Source: Rhodobacterales bacterium HKCCE3408 (GTDB lineage: Bacteria > Pseudomonadota > Alphaproteobacteria > Rhodobacterales > Rhodobacteraceae). Taken from it: a stretch of 64,000 bases of DNA. The stretch lies in contig WVSN01000004.1 in assembly GCA_015689705.1 (NCBI GenBank), forward strand, positions 1-64,000, read 5' to 3'. The position numbers and the translations under genes are program-made. Of the stretch, positions 1 to 9,473 are shown one piece after another. How positions within the stretch are numbered: the first letter of the stretch is position 1; each line of letters opens with the position of its first letter. Under the pieces are notes generated by a model, which searched no databases, was not told the DNA's origin, and saw only the letters and a list, made by a program, of their open reading frames with translations.

Positions 1-791
1 CCGAAGCAGCGCTCGCCGCGGCGCAGATCGACGCCAATGCCGCCGACCGCCTGTCGGAATCGGGCTTCGCCTCAGAGACCCGCGCCGCCTCCGCCGCCGC
101 CAGCCTGCGCGCCGCCGAGGCCGCGATCCGCTCGGCCCAGGCCGGGGTCGAATCCGCCGAAAGCGGGATCCAGTCGGCCGCGGCCTCGGTCGACCGCGCC
201 GAAGAGGACATTGCGCGGCTGACCATCATGGCGCCGTTCGACGGCCTTCTCGAATCCGACACGGCCGAGCTCGGCTCGCTGATGCAGCCCGGCGCGCCCT
301 GCGCCACCATCATCCAGCTCGACCCGATGAAGCTGGTCGGCTTCGTGCCGGAAAGCGAGGTCGAGCGCGTGCGCGTCGGCGCGATGGCCGGTGCGCGGCT
401 GGCCACCGGGACCGAGGTCCGGGGCGAAGTGACCTTCCTCAGCCGGTCGGCCGATCCCGACACGCGGACCTTCCGCGTCGAGGTCACCGTCGACAATTCC
501 GATCTCGCGATCCGCGACGGGCAGACCGCCGATATCCTGGTAGAGACCTCGGGTACGCCGGCGCATCTGCTGCCGTCCTCGGCGCTGACGCTGAACGATG
601 ACGGCACGCTCGGCATCCGGGCGGCGGTCGACGGCATGGCGCGGTTCATGGAGGTCCGGCTTCTGCGCGACACGACGCAGGGCGTTCTGGTCGCCGGGCT
701 GCCCGAGCAGACCGACGTGATCGTCGTCGGGCAAGAATTCGTCTCGGAAGGGACGCCCGTGCGCGTCGCCTACCAGGAGCTGACGCAATGA
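1..791 (+). CDS. RND efflux periplasmic adaptor subunit, 5' truncated
   Basis: The C-terminal part of a HlyD/AcrA-type membrane fusion protein. The reading frame is open from base 3, so the start lies outside the window. Visible in order are an alanine-rich alpha-helical hairpin (to about base 210), the lipoyl/barrel junction with the motif IMAPFDGLLES that typifies these adaptors, then the beta-barrel and membrane-proximal domain. It would bridge the inner-membrane pump and an outer-membrane channel in the periplasm. Its stop overlaps the start of the downstream pump gene (ATGA), so the two are translationally coupled. The family call is secure; the substrate cannot be read from the sequence. 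Confidence 0.9.
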   Translation, partial: EAALAAAQIDANAADRLSESGFASETRAASAAASLRAAEAAIRSAQAGVESAESGIQSAAASVDRAEEDIARLTIMAPFDGLLESDTAELGSLMQPGAPCATIIQLDPMKLVGFVPESEVERVRVGAMAGARLATGTEVRGEVTFLSRSADPDTRTFRVEVTVDNSDLAIRDGQTADILVETSGTPAHLLPSSALTLNDDGTLGIRAAVDGMARFMEVRLLRDTTQGVLVAGLPEQTDVIVVGQEFVSEGTPVRVAYQELTQ

Positions 792-3700
792 ACGGTGTCG
801 TCGACTGGGCGGCCAGCCGGGCGCGGATGGTCATCGCCTTCGTGGTCCTGTCGCTTGTCGCCGGGATCGGGGCCTATGTCGGCCTGCCGAAAGAGGGCGA
901 GCCGGATATCGACATCCCCGGCCTCTTCGTCTCGGTCCCCTTCCCCGGCATCTCGGCCGAGGACAGCGAACGCCAGCTCGTCCGGCCGATGGAGGCCGAG
1001 TTCCAGGATCTCGACGGGCTATTGTCGATCAACGCGACCGCGGCCGAGGGCTATGCCGGCATCTTCCTCGAATTCGAGTTCGGGTGGGACAAGTCCGCGA
1101 CCATCGCCGACGTGCGCGACGCGATGAACGCGGCGCAGGCCGAGTTTCCCTCGGGCGCGGAAAGCTACGCGATCAACGAGATCAACTTCTCGGAATTCCC
1201 GATCATCATCGTGGCGCTGTCGGGCAATGCGCCCGAACGCACGCTTCTGCGCATCGCGCGCGACATCCAGGACCGGCTGGAAACCCTGCCGCCGATCCTC
1301 GAGGCCGGTCTGGCCGGGGATCGCGAGGAGTTGCTGGAGGTCGTGATCGACCCGCTCGCGCTCGAGGCCTACAACGTCACAGCGCAGGAGCTGATCGACG
1401 CGGTCACGCTGAACAACCAGCTGATCGCCGCGGGCGAGGTGCGGACCGACAGCGGGTCCATCGCCGTGCGCATCCCGTCGAGCTTCGACAACCAGCAGGA
1501 CGTCTACAGCCTGCCGATCAAGGTGAACGGCGACCGGGTCGTCACGCTCGGCGACCTGGCCGACATCCGGCTGACCTTCGAGGACCGCGAGGGCACGGCG
1601 CGCTTCAACGGCGAGACGACGGTGGCGCTGCAGGTCGTCAAGCGGCAGGGCTTCAACGTCATCGACACCGCCGAGCTGGTCCGCAACGAGATCGCCGCGA
1701 TCCAGGAGGAATGGCCGCAGGAGCTGCGCGACAGCGTCTCGGTCACCGCGACACTCGACCAGTCGGTGCAGGTCGACGGGATGGTGCGCCAGCTCGAGGC
1801 GTCCGTGCTGACGGCCATCGCGCTGGTGATGATCGTCGTGCTCGGCGCGCTCGGCCTGCGCTCGGCGCTGCTCGTCGGTTTCGCGATCCCGACCTCGTTC
1901 ATGCTGTGCTTCGTGCTTCTGGGCGTGATGGGCGTGTCGATCTCGAACATCGTGATGTTCGGTCTGATCCTGGCCGTCGGGATGCTGGTCGACGGGGCCG
2001 TCGTCGTGGTGGAATACGCCGACAAGCGGTTGCAGGCCGGCGCGCGGCCGATGCAGGCCTATACCGACGCGGCCAAGCGCATGTTCTGGCCCGTCGTCGC
2101 CTCGACCGGCACGACGCTCTGCGCCTTCCTGCCCATGCTGTTCTGGCCCGGCGTGCCGGGCGAGTTCATGGGCATGCTTCCGGTGACGATGATCTTCGTC
2201 CTGTCGGCCTCGCTGATCGTGGCGCTGATCTACCTGCCGGTCATGGGCGGCGTCGCGGCGCGGATCGAGCGCTGGTTCGATCTGCGGCTGAAGATGTTCG
2301 CCGACATCCACTGGATCTGGCATCTCGTGCTGACCCTCCTCGGGGCGGTTGCGGCGATGGTGGCCGGCGCCGTCGTGCCCATGCTGCTGGAGGCCGTCAG
2401 CGGGCGCTTCGCGATGATGGACACGACGGAGGTCTTCGCCTCGGTCATCCCGACGCTCGTCCTCGTATTCGCGCTGATCCTCGTCACGCTCGCCGTCGCG
2501 GCGCTCGGCCTGTCGGGCGCGGTGACGGTGGTGCTCGGTCTCATGGCGATCATCCGTCGCGTCCGCCGGGGCATCGGCGCGGTCGGCGCGCGGATTCTGC
2601 CCCGCCGCGCGGCGCGCGTGCGCTCGGGTTACCGCCGGACGCCGTTCGGATCGTTCATCCACCTGATCGTCGGCAACCCGGTCGCGCCCATCGTCACGCT
2701 GTGCGCGGTCTTCGTGCTGGTCGGGTCGGTCCTGTTCTATTTCATCAACAACAACAACGGCGTGGAGTTCTTCGTTGAGACCGAGCCGGAGAACGCGATC
2801 GTCTATGTCCGGGCGCGCGGCAACCTGTCGGTGCCCGAGATGGACGCGCTTGTCCGGCAGGTCGAACTGGTCGTGCTGGAGACCGAGGGCGTGCAGGACG
2901 TGTTCGCCTTTTCCGGCGATGGCGGGCTGAACAACAATACCGGCGGCGCGTCGGCTCCGGCCGACACGATCGGCCAGGTCCAGATGGACTTCCTGCCCTG
3001 GGGGACGCGGGCCGACGGCAACGACATCCTCGCCGACCTGTCCGCGCGGCTTGCCGACATTCCCGGCATCGAGACCGAGGTGTTCGAACAGGCGCAGGGT
3101 CCGGCCGAGGGCAAGCCCGTTTCGCTGGAGCTGACCGGCGACGACTGGGACGAGCTGCAGGCGGCGACGCTTGCGACCCGCGAGCTGTTCGAGGCGACGC
3201 CGGGGCTGACGCTTGTCGAGGACACGCTGCCCCTGCCCGGCATCGACTGGCAGCTCGACGTCGACGTGGAGGCGGCCGGCCGCTACGGCGCGAACGTGGC
3301 CACGGTCGGCGCGATGGTGCAGCTCGTGACGCGCGGCATCCTGCTCGACACGATGCGGGTGCCGTCGTCGGACGACGAGATCGAGATCCGCGTGCGCTTC
3401 CCGGAAGATCAACGCGTGCTCTCGACGCTCGACACGCTGCGGGTGCGCACGCGCGACGGGCTCGTGCCGCTGGCCAACTTCGTGTCGTGGAGCCCCGCCC
3501 CGCAGCTCGCTACGATCTCGCGGCTCGACCAGCAGCGCATTCTCGAGGTCAAGGCTGACGTGGAGCCGGGCCTCGTGCGGATGGACACCCATGACGGCAC
3601 GCCGCTCGGCCTGCTGCGCATCCTGCCCGAGGGCGCGGTGGCGGAGTTCACCGCAGCGGACGGCACCGGCTATGACGTCTTCGCGCTGGAGGACGGCGTG

Positions 3701-4621
3701 AGCGTCGCCGATCTCGAGGCCGCGCGCGGCGCGCTTTTCGTGCCGGTGAACGCGAACGAGCGCATCGCCCACCTGACTGAAATCCTGTCCTCCGACGACA
3801 GCCCGATCCCGGCCGCGATCGGCTGGAACTGGGGCGGCGACCAGGCGGAGCAGCAGGAGAGCCAGGAATTCCTCGGGCAGGCCTTCCTCGGCGCGCTCGG
3901 GCTGATGTTCATCATCCTGCTGGCGCAGTTCAACTCGTTCTACAACTCGGTCCTGGTGCTGCTGGCCGTGGTCCTGTCGACGACGGGCGTGCTGATCGGG
4001 ATGCTGGTCATGGGCCAGACCTTCTCGATCATCATGACCGGCACGGGGATCGTGGCCCTGGCCGGGATCGTGGTGAACAACAACATCGTGCTGATCGACA
4101 CCTACCAGGAATACGTGCGCTACATGCCGCGGATCGAGGCGATCACCCGCACGGCCGAAGACCGCATCCGCCCGGTGCTGCTGACCACGATCACGACCAT
4201 GGCCGGCCTCGCGCCGATGATGTTCGGCATCAGTCTCGACTTCGCCAATGGCGGCTACACGGTCGACAGCCCGACGGCGCTTTGGTGGAAGCAGCTTGCC
4301 ACGGCGGTCGTCTTCGGCCTCGGCATCGCGACGGTGCTGACGCTGGTCTTCACGCCGGCGCTGCTGGCGCTGCGGGCCTGGGCGGCGACCATCGTCATGT
4401 GGCTGGCCCGCGCGGCCGGCCGGCTTGGCGCGCGGCGTCTGTCGACCCGGGCGCAGGACTGGGTGCTGGCCCGGCAGGCACGGCGGCTGCGCAATCCGAC
4501 GATCTTCTGGGACGAGCGGCCGGAGGAGCCGGGACCGGAGCCCGCAGTGGAGCCGGAGCACGAGGTGCCCGAAAGCGAGGGCCCGCCCGCGCCAGACCGG
4601 CCGGTCCGCGCCGCCGAGTGA
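788..4621 (+). CDS. RND family efflux transporter permease subunit
   Basis: Inner-membrane proton-driven pump of the AcrB/MexB superfamily, 1277 residues. The N terminus is a membrane helix (about residues 13-32) followed by a porter domain. A helix block carries the family-typical stretch ending GMLVDGAVVVVEY, and the second half repeats the plan (GIVVNNNIVLIDTY). At 1277 residues it exceeds the usual length of about 1040. The extra length is a hydrophobic and basic block at about residues 505-610, an insert near residues 950-1005, and a charged proline-rich C-terminal tail. It overlaps the adaptor gene upstream by 4 bases. Substrate unknown; efflux function is inferred from family. Confidence 0.93.
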   Translation: MNGVVDWAASRARMVIAFVVLSLVAGIGAYVGLPKEGEPDIDIPGLFVSVPFPGISAEDSERQLVRPMEAEFQDLDGLLSINATAAEGYAGIFLEFEFGWDKSATIADVRDAMNAAQAEFPSGAESYAINEINFSEFPIIIVALSGNAPERTLLRIARDIQDRLETLPPILEAGLAGDREELLEVVIDPLALEAYNVTAQELIDAVTLNNQLIAAGEVRTDSGSIAVRIPSSFDNQQDVYSLPIKVNGDRVVTLGDLADIRLTFEDREGTARFNGETTVALQVVKRQGFNVIDTAELVRNEIAAIQEEWPQELRDSVSVTATLDQSVQVDGMVRQLEASVLTAIALVMIVVLGALGLRSALLVGFAIPTSFMLCFVLLGVMGVSISNIVMFGLILAVGMLVDGAVVVVEYADKRLQAGARPMQAYTDAAKRMFWPVVASTGTTLCAFLPMLFWPGVPGEFMGMLPVTMIFVLSASLIVALIYLPVMGGVAARIERWFDLRLKMFADIHWIWHLVLTLLGAVAAMVAGAVVPMLLEAVSGRFAMMDTTEVFASVIPTLVLVFALILVTLAVAALGLSGAVTVVLGLMAIIRRVRRGIGAVGARILPRRAARVRSGYRRTPFGSFIHLIVGNPVAPIVTLCAVFVLVGSVLFYFINNNNGVEFFVETEPENAIVYVRARGNLSVPEMDALVRQVELVVLETEGVQDVFAFSGDGGLNNNTGGASAPADTIGQVQMDFLPWGTRADGNDILADLSARLADIPGIETEVFEQAQGPAEGKPVSLELTGDDWDELQAATLATRELFEATPGLTLVEDTLPLPGIDWQLDVDVEAAGRYGANVATVGAMVQLVTRGILLDTMRVPSSDDEIEIRVRFPEDQRVLSTLDTLRVRTRDGLVPLANFVSWSPAPQLATISRLDQQRILEVKADVEPGLVRMDTHDGTPLGLLRILPEGAVAEFTAADGTGYDVFALEDGVSVADLEAARGALFVPVNANERIAHLTEILSSDDSPIPAAIGWNWGGDQAEQQESQEFLGQAFLGALGLMFIILLAQFNSFYNSVLVLLAVVLSTTGVLIGMLVMGQTFSIIMTGTGIVALAGIVVNNNIVLIDTYQEYVRYMPRIEAITRTAEDRIRPVLLTTITTMAGLAPMMFGISLDFANGGYTVDSPTALWWKQLATAVVFGLGIATVLTLVFTPALLALRAWAATIVMWLARAAGRLGARRLSTRAQDWVLARQARRLRNPTIFWDERPEEPGPEPAVEPEHEVPESEGPPAPDRPVRAAE

Positions 4622-4627
4622 TGCGGC

Positions 4628-5533
4628 GTGACCGGGGCGATCGACCATAAGGCCTTTCTGAGCGGTGTCCCGCCCGAGACCCGCGCCCGCCTGACCGAGA
4701 CCTCGGACGGGCCGGCGCTGCGGCACCTGGCGCTGCATGGCGGGCTGATCGTGGCGCTGATGGCGTGGATCGGGTTTGGCGCACCGCTCTGGTGGCTCGC
4801 GATCTGGCCGCTCGGGATAGCGCTGGCCTTCCTCTTCACGCTCCAGCACGAGGCGACGCACCGCACGCCCTTCCGCACGCGGTGGCTGAACGAGGCGGCG
4901 GGCCATGTCGCGGGCCTCCTGCTGATCCAGCCGTTCCTCTGGTTCCGCGCGTTCCACATGGCGCATCACCGGTTCACCAACCTGCCCGGACAGGACCCGG
5001 AACTGGCCGAGCCGAAGCCCGCCACGCGGGCCGCCCTGCTCTGGCACCTGGCCACCCCGGATTACTGGCGCGCCAAGGTCGCGGTGCTGGTAGCCAATGC
5101 ACTGGGCCGCACCGATCCGGACTATGTCGGGGCGAAGGCCCGGCCACAGATCCGGCGCGAGGCCTGGGCCTATCTCGGCATCTATGCCGGGCTCCTGCTG
5201 GCCTCGCTGCTCTGGCTCGGGCCACTGCTCTTCTGGATCTGGCTCCTGCCGCTCGCCACCGGCTTCCCGCTTCTGCGGCTCTACCTGCTGGCCGAGCATG
5301 GCCGCTGCCCGGAGGTCGCGAACATGTTCCTGAACACCCGCACGACCTTCACGGGTCGCGTGGTTCGCTTCCTCGCCTGGAACATGCCCTATCACGTGGA
5401 GCATCACGTCTGGCCGACGGTGCCGTTCCACAAGCTGCCCGACCTGCATCGCCTGACCCGCGATCATCTGCAGGTCACCAGCCCGTCCTACAGCGCCTTC
5501 ACGCGGGATTACGTCGCCGGGCTCGAGGGCTGA
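4628..5533 (+). CDS. fatty acid desaturase family protein
   Basis: Membrane di-iron desaturase or hydroxylase, 301 residues, using a GTG start 6 bases after the pump stop. The three histidine clusters that bind the di-iron centre are visible: HEATH (residues 74-78), HMAHH (about 110-114) and HVEHH (about 256-260). They are separated by hydrophobic segments (about 40-70, 92-105 and 175-220). Enzymes of this family introduce double bonds or hydroxyls into acyl chains or carotenoids using oxygen and an electron donor. The short spacing suggests co-transcription with the RND genes, but a functional link is not evident. Exact substrate not assignable. Confidence 0.88.
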   Translation: MTGAIDHKAFLSGVPPETRARLTETSDGPALRHLALHGGLIVALMAWIGFGAPLWWLAIWPLGIALAFLFTLQHEATHRTPFRTRWLNEAAGHVAGLLLIQPFLWFRAFHMAHHRFTNLPGQDPELAEPKPATRAALLWHLATPDYWRAKVAVLVANALGRTDPDYVGAKARPQIRREAWAYLGIYAGLLLASLLWLGPLLFWIWLLPLATGFPLLRLYLLAEHGRCPEVANMFLNTRTTFTGRVVRFLAWNMPYHVEHHVWPTVPFHKLPDLHRLTRDHLQVTSPSYSAFTRDYVAGLEG

Positions 5534-5916
5534 GGGACCGCGCGGCGCATCGTGATCGAGGTCGGGCGGTCGTAGCCGTCATGCGCGGTCTCGGCCGTCT
5601 TGACGAAGCCGAGCCGGGCGAAAGTGGCGTGGTTTTGCGTCAGCTCGACCCGGGTCTGGAGTTCGAGCCAGCCGAGCCCGCGCTCCGCCGCCCGCTCCGC
5701 CGCCAGATCGACCAGCAGCCGAGCCAGCCCCTGCCCCCGCGCAGTCTCCGCCACCGCGAGCTTGCCGAGATAGAGCGCGTCGGGCTTGGGCGTCAGGAAG
5801 ATGCAGGCGACGGGCGGGCGGCCGATGGCCCAGACTTCGCCCTCGCGGCAGGTTGTCGCGATGTCCGCGACCGTCAGCCGGTGCATCGAGGATGGCGGAT
5901 CGATCACCCCGTCCAT
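5509..5916 (-). CDS. GNAT family N-acetyltransferase
   Basis: Acetyl-CoA-dependent acyltransferase fold. The acetyl-CoA-binding motif A is seen as LAVAETARGQGLARLL, followed by FARLGFVKT near the C terminus. The first standard start codon gives 135 residues, but the frame continues upstream without a stop and encodes a plausible first strand and helix of the fold (APYRLSPDDPGLADVLRLIR). The real start may be a CTG at 5997 that overlaps the TGA of the ABC transporter gene upstream, giving 162 residues. The 3' end overlaps the end of the convergent desaturase gene by 25 bases. Substrate unknown. Confidence 0.82.
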   Translation of the reverse strand: MDGVIDPPSSMHRLTVADIATTCREGEVWAIGRPPVACIFLTPKPDALYLGKLAVAETARGQGLARLLVDLAAERAAERGLGWLELQTRVELTQNHATFARLGFVKTAETAHDGYDRPTSITMRRAVPQPSSPAT

Positions 5917-5993
5917 GAAGGCGAAGCTGTCGCGGATCAGCCGCAGGACGTCTGCAAGGCCCGGATCGTCGGGCGACAGGCGATAGGGCGCGC

Positions 5994-7811
5994 TCAGGCT
6001 GCGTCCTCGCGTTCGGCGGCCTGACGGGCCCAGAGCCCGGCATAGCGGCCATGCCGCGCCAGAAGCTCCTCGTGCCGGCCGCGTTCGACGATCTCGCCGG
6101 CCTCCAGCACGATGATCTGGTCGGCATGGACGACCGTGGACAGCCGGTGCGCGATGGTCAGCACCGTCCGCCCCTCGCCCATGGCGCGCAGTTCGCCCAG
6201 GATATTCTGCTCGGTTTCGGTGTCGAGCGCGCTCGTCGCCTCGTCCAGCAGCAGGATCGGCGGGTTCTTCAGAAGCGTCCGGGCGATGCCGACGCGCTGC
6301 TTCTCGCCGCCCGAAAGCTTCAGGCCGCGTTCGCCCACGGCGGTTTCATAACCGTCCGGAAGCCCCTGAATGAACTCGTGAATCTTCGCCGCCTTCGCTG
6401 CTGCCTCGATCTCGGCGAAGCTGGCGTCGTGGCGGCCGTAGGCGATGTTGTAGCGGATCGTGTCGTTGAACAGCACGGTGTCCTGCGGCACGACCCCGAT
6501 CGCATCGTGCAGGCTTGTCTGCGTCACGTCGCGGATGTCCTGCCCGTCGATCCGGATCGCCCCGTCATCGACGTCGTAGAACCGGAACAGGAGCCGTCCG
6601 ATGGTCGACTTGCCCGAGCCGGAGGGACCGACGAGCGCGACCGTCTGGCCCGGCTTCACCTCGAAGCTGAGCCCGCGCAGGATCGGACGCGCGTCGTCGT
6701 AGCCGAAGGCGACCTTGTCGAACTGGACCGCGCCTTCGCGGACGACGAGCGCCGGTGCGCCCGGCTTGTCCTTCACTTCCGACGGCTGTTCGAGCAGGTC
6801 GAACATCTGGCCCATATCGACCAGCGCCTGCCGGATTTCGCGGTAGACCGTGCCGAGGAAATTCAGCGGCATGGTGATCTGGATCATGTAGGCGTTGACC
6901 ATGACGAAGTCGCCGACACTGAGAACGCCGGCCGAGACGCCCTGCGCGGCCATGACCATGACGATCACGAGACCCGTGGTGATGATGAGCGACTGGCCGA
7001 AATTGAGCGCGGCAAGCGAATAGTTCGTCTTGATCGCCGCCCGCTCGTAGCCTTCCATCGCGCGGTCGTAGCGGGCGGCCTCGCGCGCCTCGGCGCCGAA
7101 ATACTTAACCGTCTCGAAGTTCAGCAGGCTGTCGATGGCCTTCTGGTTCGCATCGGTGTCCTGGTCGTTCATCTCCTTGCGGATCTTCACCCGCCACTCG
7201 GTCACCTTGAAGGTGAAGGTGATGTAGATCGCGATTGTGACGGCGAGGACGACGAGGTAGCTGATGTCGAAGACGACGGCGAGCACGATGCCGGTCAGCG
7301 CCAGCTCGAGGATCAACGGCCCGACCGAGAAGAGCATGAAGCGCAGGAGGAAATCGACGCCCTTCACCCCGCGCTCGATGATGCGGGACAGCCCGCCGGT
7401 CTTGCGCGTGATGTGGTAGCGGAGCGAGAGCGCGTGGATATGCTCGAACGTCTCGAGCGCGAGGCGCCGCAGCGCGCGCTGCCCGACGCGGGAAAAGACC
7501 GCGTCGCGGAGCTGCTGGAACCCCACGTTGGCCGCCCGCGCGACGCCGTAGGCCACGGTCAGGCCGACCGCGCCGATGGCCAGCATCCAGGCGGGCGAGC
7601 CGTTGTCGCCGGCCAGGGAGTCGACGGCCGCGGCGTAGAGGAAGGGCGTGCCGACCGAAACGAGCTTCGCGACGAGAAGCGCGATCAGGGCCCAGACCAC
7701 GCGCCGCTTGGCCCAGGCCTGTCCCTCGGGCCAGAGATAGGGCGCAACCTTGCGGATCGTGCGCCAGCCCGATCGGCGTTCGGCTTGCTCGAGTGTCGTG
7801 TCGCTGGCCAT
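5994..7811 (-). CDS. Atm1/ABCB7-type ABC exporter, fused permease and ATPase
   Basis: Half-transporter of 605 residues with an N-terminal six-helix membrane domain (about residues 20-330) and a C-terminal ATPase. The ATPase has Walker A GPSGSGKST, signature LSGGEKQR and Walker B ILLLDEATSALD, then an H-loop (IAHRLST). The membrane domain carries the Atm1-like segments TRKTGGLSRIIERG and NFETVKYFGAE, so it belongs with bacterial relatives of mitochondrial Atm1. Those relatives export glutathione derivatives or persulfides and are tied to Fe-S assembly or heavy-metal tolerance. That role is inferred from family. It acts as a homodimer in the inner membrane. The GNAT gene follows directly, possibly with overlapping codons. 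Confidence 0.9.
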   Translation of the reverse strand: MASDTTLEQAERRSGWRTIRKVAPYLWPEGQAWAKRRVVWALIALLVAKLVSVGTPFLYAAAVDSLAGDNGSPAWMLAIGAVGLTVAYGVARAANVGFQQLRDAVFSRVGQRALRRLALETFEHIHALSLRYHITRKTGGLSRIIERGVKGVDFLLRFMLFSVGPLILELALTGIVLAVVFDISYLVVLAVTIAIYITFTFKVTEWRVKIRKEMNDQDTDANQKAIDSLLNFETVKYFGAEAREAARYDRAMEGYERAAIKTNYSLAALNFGQSLIITTGLVIVMVMAAQGVSAGVLSVGDFVMVNAYMIQITMPLNFLGTVYREIRQALVDMGQMFDLLEQPSEVKDKPGAPALVVREGAVQFDKVAFGYDDARPILRGLSFEVKPGQTVALVGPSGSGKSTIGRLLFRFYDVDDGAIRIDGQDIRDVTQTSLHDAIGVVPQDTVLFNDTIRYNIAYGRHDASFAEIEAAAKAAKIHEFIQGLPDGYETAVGERGLKLSGGEKQRVGIARTLLKNPPILLLDEATSALDTETEQNILGELRAMGEGRTVLTIAHRLSTVVHADQIIVLEAGEIVERGRHEELLARHGRYAGLWARQAAEREDAA

Positions 7812-7860
7812 CGGCCCTAGTTAGGCCCCGGTGCCGGGAAACGCCAGAGTGCGCGGGGCG

Positions 7861-9366
7861 TTATTCGGCCGGGTCGAGGTCCGGCAGGGTGAAGATCTGG
7901 CCCGGGAAGATCAGGTCCGGATCGCGGATCAGGTCCCGGTTGGCTTCGAAGATCTGCACGAACAGGATGCCCTCGCCGTATTGCTCTCGGCTGATGCCCC
8001 ACAGCGTGTTGCCGGTCTGGACGGTGTGCACGGTCACGCCCGACCCGGGCTCGGGCAGGTTCCGGATCACGTCCGGTTCCTCGCGCAGGAACGGCGTTTC
8101 GACGCGCGAAGTGACGGTGCCCTCGTCCGTCACCTGGTCGATCCGGAGCGTGTAGGTGCCGGGCGTCACTTCCGGCAGGCCGACCGTCCAGTCGCCGGCG
8201 GCGTCGATCTCGGCCAGGTCGATGGGCTGATTGTCGAGGTAGATGCGCACGCCGGTATCGGCGCTGCCCCGGCCCGACAGCACGACCGAGCCGGCTTCGT
8301 CATAGGCGATGGTGTCGAGGCTGAGCGCTTCCTGCACCTGCGGCACCGGCACGTCCGAGATCACCCGGACGCCGCTGGCATCGGATATGAGAAGCCGGGG
8401 CGCGTCGCCGGCCTCGGCCACGGGTGCGGGCGCAGACGGCGCGGCGGCACCGGCGATCGAGGGGGACGGCGCGACAATCGGGGCCGGTTCGGCGGTCGCG
8501 ACGGCGGGTGCGCCCTGCCCGGCCTCGTCCGTTGTCGCCGTTTCGGTGGCCGTTTCGCCAGTCTGGTTCTGTGCTGTGGCTTCCGACTGGACCGCGGGGA
8601 TGTCCTGCGCCCCGGTGGGCTCCGCCATCGCGACCGCGTCGGGCTCGGCCGGGGTGTCCGGTGTCTCAGGCTCTTCGAGTGTCGCCATTTCTGTATTGTT
8701 CGCCCCTGCCCCGGTCACAGCGAATTCCGCGGGCGCCTCGGCGAGTTCGGCCGGCGCGGTCGCGGGGGCATCCGCCGTGTCGGCTTCGGCGGTCTCTTGA
8801 GGCGCAGCGTTGCTTGCCGCGCCGCCCGCGGCCATCTCGGTCCCCTCTTCCGCCGTTTCGGCTTCGGGGGCGCCGGCCACGGCGCGTGGCGCGACGATCA
8901 CGGTCGCCTGCCCCGGCGTCTCCGTCCCTTCGGCATCGAACGAGCGAAGGGTCATGGCCCGCGGCTCGGCGGCTGGAGGTACGTCGAGGAAGGCGACGAA
9001 GTTGCCGGTCGCGTCGGTTTCGACCTCGCCGATCACGGTGCCGTCGAGCAGGACCTCGACCCGGACGCCCGGCGCGGCGAGACCGGCGACGAGCGCGCGC
9101 CCGTCGGGATCGACGCGGACCACATCGAAGCCTGGCGCGGCGGCATCGGGTGCTTCAGGCTCGGCCTCCGGCGTCACTTCTGCCGCGTCCCCGGCCGCCT
9201 CGGTCGCGGCCGGCTGCGCCTCGTCGACGGCTTCCGGCATGGCGGCGGTGGACGGTGTGTCCTCCGCGTCCCGGCTCGTGAACCAGAACGACAGCGCAAT
9301 CGCGAGAGCGACCACGATACCGACGATCGACAGTCTCGCTCCGGACATCCCCGACTCGAACGCCAT
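7861..9366 (-). CDS. LysM domain protein with membrane anchor
   Basis: Probably a cell-envelope protein of 501 residues. An N-terminal membrane helix (about residues 7-27, SIVGIVVALAIALSFWF) is followed by Ig-like repeats. A long Ala/Glu/Thr/Pro-rich low-complexity linker with many Thr/Ala-Glu repeats sits in the middle. The C-terminal LysM motif (VHTVQTGNTLWGISREQYG ... IFPGQIFTLP) should bind peptidoglycan. The ATG at 9366 was chosen because a purine-rich ribosome site (GGGGAAGG) lies just upstream; an in-frame start 20 codons earlier at 9426 is also open. LysM-plus-Ig proteins of this layout are common in Rhodobacterales, but their role is unknown. Confidence 0.85.
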   Translation of the reverse strand: MAFESGMSGARLSIVGIVVALAIALSFWFTSRDAEDTPSTAAMPEAVDEAQPAATEAAGDAAEVTPEAEPEAPDAAAPGFDVVRVDPDGRALVAGLAAPGVRVEVLLDGTVIGEVETDATGNFVAFLDVPPAAEPRAMTLRSFDAEGTETPGQATVIVAPRAVAGAPEAETAEEGTEMAAGGAASNAAPQETAEADTADAPATAPAELAEAPAEFAVTGAGANNTEMATLEEPETPDTPAEPDAVAMAEPTGAQDIPAVQSEATAQNQTGETATETATTDEAGQGAPAVATAEPAPIVAPSPSIAGAAAPSAPAPVAEAGDAPRLLISDASGVRVISDVPVPQVQEALSLDTIAYDEAGSVVLSGRGSADTGVRIYLDNQPIDLAEIDAAGDWTVGLPEVTPGTYTLRIDQVTDEGTVTSRVETPFLREEPDVIRNLPEPGSGVTVHTVQTGNTLWGISREQYGEGILFVQIFEANRDLIRDPDLIFPGQIFTLPDLDPAE

Positions 9367-9473
9367 CGCGTCCACCTTCCCCCTGACCGGCCGCGTCCCC
9401 GGGGCCGGGTTGTGCGACCCTAGCAATAGCCATATCAGCGGTCAAAACATCCCTCTGTGCAAGGAGAGCCGTC

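Noticed and set aside
1019-5467. Open frame of 1482 codons on the minus strand
   Set aside because: Antisense to the RND pump and desaturase genes; composition (His, Arg, Asp, Gln rich) is the usual mirror of GC-rich codon bias and no domain is visible.
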